A stretch of 17,488 nucleotides of DNA from Bacteroidales bacterium UBA1197 (GTDB lineage: Bacteria > Bacteroidota > Bacteroidia > Bacteroidales > UBA932). Made by a program: the position numbers and the translations under genes. This document shows positions 7,189-14,993 of the stretch, in pieces. The stretch covers positions 1,757 through 19,244 of the forward strand of contig DBYB01000005.1 of the NCBI GenBank assembly GCA_002309995.1, given 5' to 3'. The notes beneath the pieces were generated by a model, which was not told where the DNA came from, did not search any database, and saw only the letters and a list, made by a program, of their open reading frames with translations. The number at the start of each line of letters is the position of its first letter. Position 1 is the first letter of the stretch.

Positions 7189-7788
7189 ATGAGCGATATT
7201 TACAAGAGTATCTCTTCGCGGGGCGAAGGGCTGTACAAGGATCAGGGCAGCCGATTCATCGCTTTCGCCATACCTGTAGAGTCTGAAGAAGAGGTAAGGG
7301 AGCTGGTCGCCGGGTTCCGCAAGGAGTACCACGACGCCCGGCATCACTGCTATGCCTACCGCATAGGCGCGGCGGGCGAGACCTGGCGCGCCAGCGACGA
7401 CGGCGAGCCCTCCGGCACGGCAGGAAGGCCCATACTCGGCCAGATAGATTCCGCCGGTCTGAGCGACGTGCTGGTGGTGGTCGTACGCTACTTCGGAGGA
7501 ATAAAACTGGGCGTGCCCGGGCTGATCAAAGCCTACAAGAGCGCCACCGCGGATGCCATCGCAAACGCTCTCGCCTGCGAGAAAATCGCCGGCAGCTGGT
7601 ACCGCATAGGCTTCGGCTATGACGCCATGCCGCAGGTAATGAAACTCATCAAAGACCTCGACCTGCCGCAGCGTGCGCGCGACTTCGGCACGGACTGCTC
7701 AATGGAGGTGCGGGTGCGCTCCAGCCTCCGGGAAGATTTTTTGGAAAGGACGCAGACTATCTGTAAATTTGTAAGTTTAACAACATAA
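7189..7788 (+). CDS. yigZ: YigZ/IMPACT family protein
   Basis: This 199-residue protein carries the IMPACT/UPF0029 signatures: the N-terminal domain with ARHHCYAYRIG (50-60), DDGEPSGTAGRPIL (70-83) and VVRYFGGIKLGVPGL (98-112). A C-terminal beta/alpha domain follows, as in YigZ. The biochemical role in bacteria is unresolved. The eukaryotic relative IMPACT modulates Gcn2-dependent translational control, which should not be carried over to this protein. ATG at 7189 follows a -7 box closely. The stop lies 5 bp before serC, so it may be co-transcribed with the serine genes, although serC also has its own promoter inside the yigZ 3' end. Confidence 0.92.
   Translation: MSDIYKSISSRGEGLYKDQGSRFIAFAIPVESEEEVRELVAGFRKEYHDARHHCYAYRIGAAGETWRASDDGEPSGTAGRPILGQIDSAGLSDVLVVVVRYFGGIKLGVPGLIKAYKSATADAIANALACEKIAGSWYRIGFGYDAMPQVMKLIKDLDLPQRARDFGTDCSMEVRVRSSLREDFLERTQTICKFVSLTT
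7740..7771 (+). promoter_or_regulatory. Predicted internal promoter for serC-serA
   Basis: TTTG at 7740-7743, a 20-bp spacer and TAAATTTG at 7764-7771 match both halves of the Bacteroidota promoter. It lies inside the yigZ coding end, with 22 nt from the box to the serC ATG. It would allow the serine genes to be expressed independently of yigZ. Confidence 0.7.
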
Positions 7789-7793
7789 TTGAT

Positions 7794-8870
7794 ATGGCTA
7801 AAGATATCCACGTTTTCAATGCTGGCCCCTGCCTTCTCCCGCAGGTCGCCATCGACAATTCAATAGAAGCCCTCAAGGATTTCAGCGGAACCGGCGTTTC
7901 GCTGATTTCCATCTCCCACCGCACCAAGGAATGGGACGCCGTGATGGACGAATGCCGAGCCCTCTGGAAAGAGCTCCTGAACATACCCGACGACTACGAG
8001 GTGGTGTTCCTCGGCGGCGGTGCCAGTATGGGATTCCTCTATGTGGCAATGAATTACCTTGAGAAGAAGGCCGCATACCTCGACACCGGCGTATGGGCCC
8101 ACAAGGCACTCAAGGAAGCCCAGGGCCTGGGTGATGCCTACGCCATCGCCTGCTCCAAGGACCGCAACTACTGCTACATCCCCAAGGGTTTCGAAATCCC
8201 CACGGATATCGACTATCTCCATATTACCACCAACAACACAATCTACGGAACGGAAATCAAGAGCGACATCGACTGTCCTGTGCCCCTCATCGCCGATATG
8301 TCTTCCGACATTCTCAGCCGCAAGGTGGATGTGAGCAAGTACGCAATGATTTACGGCGGCGCACAGAAGAACGCCGGCCCTGCCGGAGTTACCTTCTACA
8401 TCATCAAGAAGGACTTGCTGGGCAAGGTGAGCCGCTATATCCCCACGATGCTCGATCTCCGCACGCACATCGACAAGCTCTCGATGTTCAACACGCCGCC
8501 GGTGTTCTCCATCTTCGTGATGAAAGAGACGCTCAAGTGGCTCAAGGGCATTGGTGGGCTCGATGCAATCCACGCCATCGATGAGAAGAAGGCCGCGACT
8601 CTCTACGCAGAGATCGACCGCAACTCCCTGTTCCGTGGCACCGCCGACAAGGAGGACCGTTCCATTATGAACGTGTGCTTCGTTCCCGCCGAGGGCCGCG
8701 AAGACCTGCAGGACGAGTTCCTCGCGTTCGCTAAGCAGCGCGGTATGATCGGCCTCAAGGGTCATCGCAGCGTGGGCGGCTTCCGCGCCTCCCTCTACAA
8801 CGCCTGCACGCAGGAAGACGTTGACGCCCTGGTGGCCTGTATGCAAGAATTCGAGAAACTTCACATTTAA
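7794..8870 (+). CDS. serC: Phosphoserine aminotransferase
   Basis: SerC transfers the amino group of glutamate to 3-phosphohydroxypyruvate to give 3-phosphoserine, step two of serine synthesis, and uses pyridoxal phosphate. The 358-residue sequence begins with the family signature FNAGPCLLP (8-16). FLGGGASMGF (72-81) forms part of the cofactor site, ADMSSD (167-172) supplies the Asp that contacts the PLP ring nitrogen, and YGGAQKNAGPAG (187-198) contains the Schiff-base lysine K192. GHRSVGGFRASLYNA (323-337) is the conserved C-terminal substrate region. Length and motifs are normal. It is followed by serA after 8 bp. Confidence 0.97.
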   Translation: MAKDIHVFNAGPCLLPQVAIDNSIEALKDFSGTGVSLISISHRTKEWDAVMDECRALWKELLNIPDDYEVVFLGGGASMGFLYVAMNYLEKKAAYLDTGVWAHKALKEAQGLGDAYAIACSKDRNYCYIPKGFEIPTDIDYLHITTNNTIYGTEIKSDIDCPVPLIADMSSDILSRKVDVSKYAMIYGGAQKNAGPAGVTFYIIKKDLLGKVSRYIPTMLDLRTHIDKLSMFNTPPVFSIFVMKETLKWLKGIGGLDAIHAIDEKKAATLYAEIDRNSLFRGTADKEDRSIMNVCFVPAEGREDLQDEFLAFAKQRGMIGLKGHRSVGGFRASLYNACTQEDVDALVACMQEFEKLHI

Positions 8871-8878
8871 TTATTGAG

Positions 8879-9802
8879 ATGAAAGTATTACTGGCAACCC
8901 AGAAGCCTTTTGCGGCAGCAGCCGTCAAAGGCATAAAAGACATACTCGAAGCGGCAGGACACGACGTTGCCCTGCTCGAGAAATACGCCTCCCAGGAAGA
9001 TCTGATGGCGGCGGCAGCAGATGCTGAAGGTATGATCATCCGCTCCGACAAGGTTACGGCCGAAGTCATTGCTGCTGCACCCAAGCTCAAGATTGTCGTT
9101 CGCGCCGGTGCCGGATTCGACAACGTCGATCTCGAGGCAGCCAGCGCCCGTGATATCGTGGTGATGAACACCCCCGGCCAGAATTCCAACGCCGTGGCCG
9201 AACTGGCCCTCGCCCTTATGATTTTTATGGCCCGCACCCAGTTTACCCCCGCCACCGGCAGCGAACTGCAGGGCAAGCGCCTCGGCGTTCAGGCCTATGG
9301 TAACGTTGGCCGGCTCGTCGGCTCCAAGGCAAGCGCACTCGGAATGAAGGTCTGCGCCCTCGACCCGTTCCTCACCGACGAGCAGATTATCTCCTGCGGC
9401 GCCGACCCCGTTCATTCCGTTGAGGAACTCTACGCCTGCAGCGACTATCTCAGCATACATATCCCGGCCCTGCCGTCAACCATCTGGAGCATAGGTTACG
9501 ACCTCATCACCAGTATGCCCAAGGGCGCCACGCTCGTGAACACCGCCCGCAAGGAGGTCATCGACGAAGAAGGCCTGATGCGTGCCCTGGAGGCCCGTCC
9601 CGACCTCAAGTACGTTACTGACGTGATGCCGGACAATTACGCGGAACTGCAGGAGAAGTTCGGCCTGCGGGTCTTCGCTACTCCCAAGAAGATGGGAGCC
9701 CAGACCGCCGAGGCCAACGTGAACGCAGGACTCGCGGCGGCCCGCCAGACAGTTGATTTCTTTGCAACCGGAAACACCCGTTTCCAGGTGAACCGCAAGT
9801 GA
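8879..9802 (+). CDS. serA: D-3-phosphoglycerate dehydrogenase, short Bacteroidota-type
   Basis: SerA oxidises 3-phosphoglycerate to 3-phosphohydroxypyruvate with NAD, the first step of serine synthesis. The 307-residue form lacks the C-terminal ACT regulatory domain, so feedback inhibition by serine through that domain is not expected. IIRSDKVT (53-60), VVRAGAGFDNVD (73-84) and NTPGQNSNAVAELAL (97-111) are typical. The NAD-binding loop reads VQAYGNVG (137-144), with Ala in place of the first Gly of GxGxxG. R224 in NTARKE is the expected catalytic Arg. The usual DVFxxEP is DVMPDNY (248-254) and the usual TPHxGxxT is TPKKMGAQT (268-276), so both the Glu and the His of the classic dyad are replaced. 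From memory this is a property of the Bacteroidota subfamily and not a local defect. The TGA stop overlaps the GTG start of the next gene. Confidence 0.93.
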   Translation: MKVLLATQKPFAAAAVKGIKDILEAAGHDVALLEKYASQEDLMAAAADAEGMIIRSDKVTAEVIAAAPKLKIVVRAGAGFDNVDLEAASARDIVVMNTPGQNSNAVAELALALMIFMARTQFTPATGSELQGKRLGVQAYGNVGRLVGSKASALGMKVCALDPFLTDEQIISCGADPVHSVEELYACSDYLSIHIPALPSTIWSIGYDLITSMPKGATLVNTARKEVIDEEGLMRALEARPDLKYVTDVMPDNYAELQEKFGLRVFATPKKMGAQTAEANVNAGLAAARQTVDFFATGNTRFQVNRK

Positions 9803-11952
9803 GGCAGCAGATACGCATAGCAGTTTTAACGGCGACCGTCTTGATGGCGGCCGCCGTCTGCCATGCGCAGACTATAGAAAAGCGCGATACGCTGGAGACC
9901 TCCTACGTAACCGCAGTGAAGGAGAAAATGCGCAATACTACCCAGACTGGCCTTATGCGTCTGGATGGCAATAAGTTGCGCACTACGGTAGCTGCTTTCG
10001 GCACGCCCGATATCATCAAGAGCCTTCAGATGCTGCCCGGCGTGGCGGCCGGCAACGAACTTATGTCGGGCCTCTATGTGCACGGCGGCGACGGCAACGA
10101 CAACCTGTTCCTGCTGGACGGTGTGCCGCTGTACAACATAGCCCACTTCGGGGGCTTCTTCTCCAGCTTCAATACCGACGTGGTGGAGAACCTCGATTTC
10201 TACAAGAGCGGCTTCCCGGCACGCTACGGCGGCAGGCTTTCGTCGGTAGTGGACGTGGAGACCTCCGAGGGCGATATGCACGATTACCACGGCAACTTCT
10301 CCCTGGGCCTCATAGACGGCCGCATTCAGGTCGAGGGCCCGGTCTGGCAGGACCACACTTCCTTCAATGTCGGCCTCCGGCGCTCCTGGCTGGACGTAAT
10401 TACCGTTCCGGCACTGCTCTACGTGAACCATCAGAACAAGAACAACCCCAAGGCCAACGGCGGCTATGCAATGTGGGACCTGAACGCCCGCGTAACGCAC
10501 AAACTGGGCAAGGACAGCAAGCTCAACGCCAATTTCTATTGGGGCGACGACGACCTCAAGGCCGGAATCAAGTCTTCCGATACAGGCAGCTTTATGGACC
10601 TTGGAGTCCGCACCAACTGGGGCTCGCTTACCTCTTCCGTCTCCTGGGAGGCCAAGTACGGTCCCAAGGTCGGCGGCAAGCTTATGGGGTACTTCACCCG
10701 CAGCGGCTCCGACGTTGGCTATACCTTCGATGTCGGCTCTGTTGACGATGACGGCAAGGAGAAGTCGATGATGTACTTCAACGACGACAACCTCTGCTCC
10801 GTTTACGACACCGGAGTCAAGTACGACGTGGACTGGTACCCCAACAGTTCCCACCACGTGCGCACCGGCGCCACAGTGGCCTGGCACCATTATGAGACCG
10901 GCCGCCGCTATGAGCAGAAGGGGAGCATCTTCGAAATAATGACGGGAGACGACGGGAAAGGCAATACCGACAAGACCGGAGAGGAGTACCAGGCGTGGGA
11001 GCCGGCAATCTACCTGGAGGACGAAATCTTCCTGGCGTACAATTTTACCATCAACGCCGGCCTGCGTGCATCGCTCTTCGGCACCAAGCGCAAGACCTGG
11101 GGCTCCCTCGAGCCGCGCGCCGCTCTCAAATGGCTGATAACCAACGATGTCTGCGCCAAGCTGTCGTACACCCGTATGAGCCAGAACATCCATCTCGTGT
11201 CGGCTATGTACATCGACCTGCCCACCAACAGCTGGATGCCGTCCACTCCGGAGGCCGGGCCGATGGTATCCGACCAGATAGCCGGCGGCATCTACCTCAC
11301 TCCCGGCAATTTCAAGATCAACCTGGAGGGCTGGTACAAGACAATGGACGGTATGCTGGCGTACAACGGAGCCAATGCCTTCTATCCTCCGCTGGTCAAC
11401 TGGGAGAAGTCTTTCACCTCCGGCAGGGGAGAGTCGTACGGCCTCGAGTTCGAGACCACATACAGCATACCCAAACTGGAGCTCTCGGCTTTCTACACCC
11501 TCAGCTGGTCCTGGCGGCAGTTCGACGCCTACTATATGTTCCCTTACCTCGACCGCAACGACAACCGGCACAAGGTAAATCTGGTGGGCAACTGGAACTT
11601 CGCCCGCGGATGGTTCTTCTCGTTCAACTGGAACTGGCACACGGGCAACCGCATCACCCTTCCCAGCCACGCCGTGCTCCGGGAGGGCAACATCTACAGC
11701 ACCTGCTACGAGCAGCCGTTCAACGCCAAACTGCCCGATTATCACCGACTGGACGTGAGCGTGGAGTATAAATGGGACCTGCTGGGCGACGGCACCAAGT
11801 TCACCACCATCAACCTCAGCATCTACAACGTCTATAACCATATGAACGCCTCCTTCGCGATGCTGGATACGGACGGCGACGGCAAGTACAGGGGTATGGC
11901 CTACGGGCTCATCCCCATAATCCCCACGCTCAGCGCGAGCTATAAATTCTGA
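9799..11952 (+). CDS. TonB-dependent outer-membrane receptor (DUF4249-partnered, short N-terminus)
   Basis: This 717-residue receptor should import an unidentified substrate across the outer membrane. A signal peptide runs to about residue 24 (MRQQIRIAVLTATVLMAAAV, then CHAQ). The plug domain follows directly, with LLDGVPLYN (105-113) and GFPARYGGRLSSVVDV (138-153). A long beta-barrel rich in alternating aromatic residues ends in LSASYKF, with the terminal Phe expected for barrel assembly. No N-terminal carboxypeptidase-regulatory-like domain precedes the plug, unlike many Bacteroidota receptors. The start is GTG at 9799 inside the overlap GTGA with the serA stop. The next ATG (9844) would cut off half the signal peptide, so GTG is preferred. 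A DUF4249 lipoprotein gene follows after 4 bp. Location in the serine operon may hint at the substrate but does not show it. Confidence 0.92.
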   Translation: MRQQIRIAVLTATVLMAAAVCHAQTIEKRDTLETSYVTAVKEKMRNTTQTGLMRLDGNKLRTTVAAFGTPDIIKSLQMLPGVAAGNELMSGLYVHGGDGNDNLFLLDGVPLYNIAHFGGFFSSFNTDVVENLDFYKSGFPARYGGRLSSVVDVETSEGDMHDYHGNFSLGLIDGRIQVEGPVWQDHTSFNVGLRRSWLDVITVPALLYVNHQNKNNPKANGGYAMWDLNARVTHKLGKDSKLNANFYWGDDDLKAGIKSSDTGSFMDLGVRTNWGSLTSSVSWEAKYGPKVGGKLMGYFTRSGSDVGYTFDVGSVDDDGKEKSMMYFNDDNLCSVYDTGVKYDVDWYPNSSHHVRTGATVAWHHYETGRRYEQKGSIFEIMTGDDGKGNTDKTGEEYQAWEPAIYLEDEIFLAYNFTINAGLRASLFGTKRKTWGSLEPRAALKWLITNDVCAKLSYTRMSQNIHLVSAMYIDLPTNSWMPSTPEAGPMVSDQIAGGIYLTPGNFKINLEGWYKTMDGMLAYNGANAFYPPLVNWEKSFTSGRGESYGLEFETTYSIPKLELSAFYTLSWSWRQFDAYYMFPYLDRNDNRHKVNLVGNWNFARGWFFSFNWNWHTGNRITLPSHAVLREGNIYSTCYEQPFNAKLPDYHRLDVSVEYKWDLLGDGTKFTTINLSIYNVYNHMNASFAMLDTDGDGKYRGMAYGLIPIIPTLSASYKF

Positions 11953-11956
11953 TGCG

Positions 11957-13123
11957 ATGAAGAAGAATGTGTGCCTGTTGATTCTGGCCCTGCTGGCCTG
12001 CTCGTGCGAGATTCCCTTCTCCATCGACGACATTTCCGAGCCGCGCTTCCTGATTGAATGCGTGCCTACCGCCGGCGACGGTGCTTTCGACGTTATGGTC
12101 GCCTATGCCGATCCGGCCTATGGGGAGCGGCGCGTTGGGCAGTATCCGTTCCGCCCGGGCGACGTGAGCATCACCGTCAACGATAATCCTGTTGCAACGT
12201 CGTCGATGACGTGGGAGCAGAGCGGGAACTACTACACCGGCAGCATTTCCGGCAAGTTCGCCCCCGGCGACCGCGTTACCGTAAGCGTCAGCGGCGACGG
12301 GATCCCGGAGGCTACCGGTACCACGGTCATACCCGATGAGCCTGTTATCAAGTCTGTTGATATCACCAAGATAAACGATAAGGAAGACGATAACGGCAAG
12401 CGTTTTACGATAAAGCTGGCCGAGCCCGTGAAGGACGGGGAGTACTACGGCCTGGAGATTATCGTGTACGAGGAGTCGTATATGCTGGAGATAATGAAAA
12501 CTCCGCCGTTCTACAAGCTCGACACCCTCAAATACGAGTACGGTACCACTCCCGGGCAACTTGCGTCGATGTCGGACATCAACAACCTGGACCTGGACGC
12601 CTTCGCGCAGGTGCGCTACAAATACGGCAGCCTGATTAATTCCGGTGGCTCGTATGAAGAATACCGGCCGATGGTGCTTCTGGGCAGCCGGCAGTGGGAC
12701 GGGGATTCCTATTCCTTCTATCTCAATGCATCCTTCGACTTCAGCGACATATTGGACGGTATGCCGTCCGGCGATACAGATTATCCGGTTGTGGATCCGT
12801 ATCCGTATGAACCTGAACCGGAGGATCCTGATCCGGATGAGCCGGAAGATCCGGAGGAGACTTACACTATTCCCATAGGAGCTAAGACCTGGTACAGGAT
12901 TGAGTTATTCCGCCTGAGCGAGGAACTCTTCAATTACTGCAAGGCCCAGTATCTGATGGATTACAACATCCTGTCCAACTTCGGCGTAACCCCGCCCAAC
13001 TTCACCTATTCCAACATACGCGGCGGCTTGGGAGTAGTCGGCGGAGTATCGTGCACCAGAACGGAACTATATCCCGATCCGGACAATAAGGATCCTGATA
13101 TTCCCGGTCTGCTCAGACCTTAA
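11957..13123 (+). CDS. DUF4249 family lipoprotein, partner of the preceding receptor
   Basis: This 388-residue lipoprotein has a clean signal and lipobox (LLAC with C15, then SC17). It continues into the DUF4249 pattern, EIPFSIDDISEPRFLIECVP (18-37), with beta-rich repeats such as VSITVNDNP and VTVSVSGDG. DUF4249 genes commonly follow TonB-dependent receptor genes in Bacteroidota. The protein is probably a surface or periplasmic partner, but its biochemical role is unknown. Residues 280-301 form a low-complexity Pro/Asp/Glu stretch (PYEPEPEDPDPDEPEDPEE) that looks like an acidic linker or insertion within the domain. The gene overlaps the convergent btuB by 11 bp at the 3' ends. No other copy of the repeat is seen in the window. 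Confidence 0.85.
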   Translation: MKKNVCLLILALLACSCEIPFSIDDISEPRFLIECVPTAGDGAFDVMVAYADPAYGERRVGQYPFRPGDVSITVNDNPVATSSMTWEQSGNYYTGSISGKFAPGDRVTVSVSGDGIPEATGTTVIPDEPVIKSVDITKINDKEDDNGKRFTIKLAEPVKDGEYYGLEIIVYEESYMLEIMKTPPFYKLDTLKYEYGTTPGQLASMSDINNLDLDAFAQVRYKYGSLINSGGSYEEYRPMVLLGSRQWDGDSYSFYLNASFDFSDILDGMPSGDTDYPVVDPYPYEPEPEDPDPDEPEDPEETYTIPIGAKTWYRIELFRLSEELFNYCKAQYLMDYNILSNFGVTPPNFTYSNIRGGLGVVGGVSCTRTELYPDPDNKDPDIPGLLRP

Positions 13124-14993
13124 AGGTAAGCGTCAGAGAGAATGAAGTGCCCGGCATCGGATAGCCCTTTACTATCTGGTACCGGGCTCCGAATATATTG
13201 TTTACCCGCAAGAGAGCGGATAATCCGTGACCGAAACCTTTGCCGAGCGAAAGGTCGCTTACCGACCAGGCGGGCAGGTAATAGTCTGCCGATGTTGATG
13301 TTGCCGACCAGCGGGGGCCGGTGACGGAAGTCTCCCATTCCAGCGACCATACTTTCCATTCTGCGCGTACGTGTGCACTTCCGCTATGCTCAGGAGCGTA
13401 GGGTATCTGCAGGCCGTAAGTCTGCTTGCCGGGGTCTGAATGGTCCAGGGCCCGCTGGAAGCTGTAGCGTAGGGTGCCTCCCAGGTTGAGGTCTCCTATT
13501 GCCCAGGTGGCCTCCAGCCGGCTATCAACCCCTGTGATATCTACGAGGCCGATGTTCAGCATACTCCAGCGGAACTGGGAGGCGGTTGGAAGGGCCAATA
13601 TCTTGTCGGCAACCTGGTTGTAATATGGGGAGACTCGGAGGCTCAGGTGCTTGGTGTGCATCCTCAGGTCCATCCCTACCTGCCCGGCGTACTCCGGACG
13701 CAGGTTCACGTTGCCTATCGCGATGTAATAGAGGTCGTTGAAGGAGGGGAGCCTGCAGCTCCTTCTGGCGTATGCCTCGAGTTCCAGCCACTCCAGAGGC
13801 TCCCAGTGCAGGCTGGCGGAAGGCATCCACGCTCCACGACAGGCGCCTGCGTCCCAGGCCCCCTGCCATAGTATATGGGCGGCCGCGCGGAAACGTTCGG
13901 CCGTGTAACGACCTGCCAGAACCGAGGTAAGCGTTGTGCGCCGGGGCTCGACTGAGTAGGTGCGGTCGGCATGGAGTACGTTACGCTGAGCGTCGGTGGC
14001 GAGGTCGAGGCTCCAGCGGCTTCCGAGCGCAAGCGACTGGGCTACAGAGAGATATGCGCTCTGCTGGCGGAATCTCAAATCGTATGGCATTGCCATCGGA
14101 TTCTTTTCCGCGTGAGCGTTGTAATGAGTGTAACTGTCGGCCAGTTTGAAACGGACTGCGGCGGAGTAGATACATCCGGTGCCGGAGCGCCAGCCTCCCT
14201 GCAGGAAGGCGTCCTGGTCGGCCTGCCGTTCGGCGCTGAATGGAAAACCGGTGGCGCGGCGGATGACCGGCCCCGGGAAGCCCCTCTCGGAGCCGTATGC
14301 ATATAGGGCAAGGTTCCATTCGCCGCCGGCCAGCTCTCCCTCGAGTCGGCTCTCCAGGCGCAGCGAGCGTATGTCGGAGTTCTCCCGGAAGAGAGTCGTG
14401 TCGAAATAAGGGTAGGGATAGCGGCCTCCGCTGTAAAGGGCCTCCGCGCCGGCGCTCAGCCGAAGGCGTTTCCAGACCTTGTGGCGCTGCAGCGCCGCGC
14501 TGCCGGTCAGGAATGAACCTCCGCGCACGCTGATGCGCCAGGCGTCCCGTTCCGGCCGCACCGGCTCAAGATACAGGGCGGCCCCGTTTGCGTACTCCTT
14601 CGCCGTCTGCAGCCTTCGGCTCTTCTGCCCGTTGTACAGGGCCACGGACGCGAAGTTTTCGGTGGAGAAACGTCCCAGGTCAACCTGCATATTCTGCGCA
14701 TTGTCCACCAGCAGGCCGTCGATAAACACGCCCACGTGCTCGCTGCCCAGGCCCCTCACGTTCACCGTCTTGAGCCCGCCCGCTCCTCCGTAGTCCTTGA
14801 GCTGCACGCCTGTGAACCGGCGCACCGCGTCGGCTACGAGCGGCTGGCCTCCCTGTAGCGGAGCCTCTTCGGCAGCCCGCGTCACGGGGGCGTCTCTGGT
14901 TGCACTCACGCGTGAGGCCAAAAGGGTATCGGCCTCCTGGGCACAGAGGCTCCAGGAGACCGTTATCATCAAGATGGTTAATAGCTTACGCAA
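13113..14993 (-). CDS. btuB: TonB-dependent vitamin B12 outer-membrane transporter BtuB
   Basis: This 626-residue receptor should import cobalamin using TonB energy. A signal peptide (MRKLLTILMITVSWSLCAQ) is followed by a plug with VRGLGS (79-84) and FIDGLLVDN (90-98), then a beta-barrel to the end. The last residue is Val (ending LTFKV), with Phe two positions before it. B12 specificity is inferred from position: it is the second gene behind a cobalamin riboswitch and directly follows btuG. The start is TTG at 14993, immediately after the btuG TAG with no spacer. No in-frame ATG gives a full signal peptide (the first, at codon 9, removes its basic end), so TTG with translational coupling is the best reading. 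The stop region overlaps the convergent DUF4249 gene. No inner-membrane BtuCDF genes are in the window. Confidence 0.9.
   Translation of the reverse strand: MRKLLTILMITVSWSLCAQEADTLLASRVSATRDAPVTRAAEEAPLQGGQPLVADAVRRFTGVQLKDYGGAGGLKTVNVRGLGSEHVGVFIDGLLVDNAQNMQVDLGRFSTENFASVALYNGQKSRRLQTAKEYANGAALYLEPVRPERDAWRISVRGGSFLTGSAALQRHKVWKRLRLSAGAEALYSGGRYPYPYFDTTLFRENSDIRSLRLESRLEGELAGGEWNLALYAYGSERGFPGPVIRRATGFPFSAERQADQDAFLQGGWRSGTGCIYSAAVRFKLADSYTHYNAHAEKNPMAMPYDLRFRQQSAYLSVAQSLALGSRWSLDLATDAQRNVLHADRTYSVEPRRTTLTSVLAGRYTAERFRAAAHILWQGAWDAGACRGAWMPSASLHWEPLEWLELEAYARRSCRLPSFNDLYYIAIGNVNLRPEYAGQVGMDLRMHTKHLSLRVSPYYNQVADKILALPTASQFRWSMLNIGLVDITGVDSRLEATWAIGDLNLGGTLRYSFQRALDHSDPGKQTYGLQIPYAPEHSGSAHVRAEWKVWSLEWETSVTGPRWSATSTSADYYLPAWSVSDLSLGKGFGHGLSALLRVNNIFGARYQIVKGYPMPGTSFSLTLTFKV

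Noticed and set aside
7860..8864. Antisense open frame of 334 codons opposite serC
   Set aside because: It is composition-driven. SerC motifs including the PLP lysine are intact on the sense strand.
8879..9802. SerA as a decayed or inactive paralogue because of the altered catalytic motifs
   Set aside because: The gene is full length, sits in an intact serC-serA pair, and the same replacements are, from memory, general in Bacteroidota.
9844..9846. ATG as the start of the TonB-dependent receptor
   Set aside because: It removes the basic N-terminus and most of the hydrophobic core of the signal peptide. GTG at 9799 gives a complete one.
9826..12033. Very long antisense open frame (735 codons) opposite the TonB-dependent receptor
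   Set aside because: It is a by-product of GC-rich codon use in the real gene. Its translation is low in structure, has no family motif, and the sense strand has a clear signal peptide, plug and barrel.
13106..13119. Inverted repeat GGTCTG-CT-CAGACC at the btuB/DUF4249 junction as a bidirectional terminator
   Set aside because: The usable stem is only 5 bp with a 4-nt loop and no T-tract follows on either strand.
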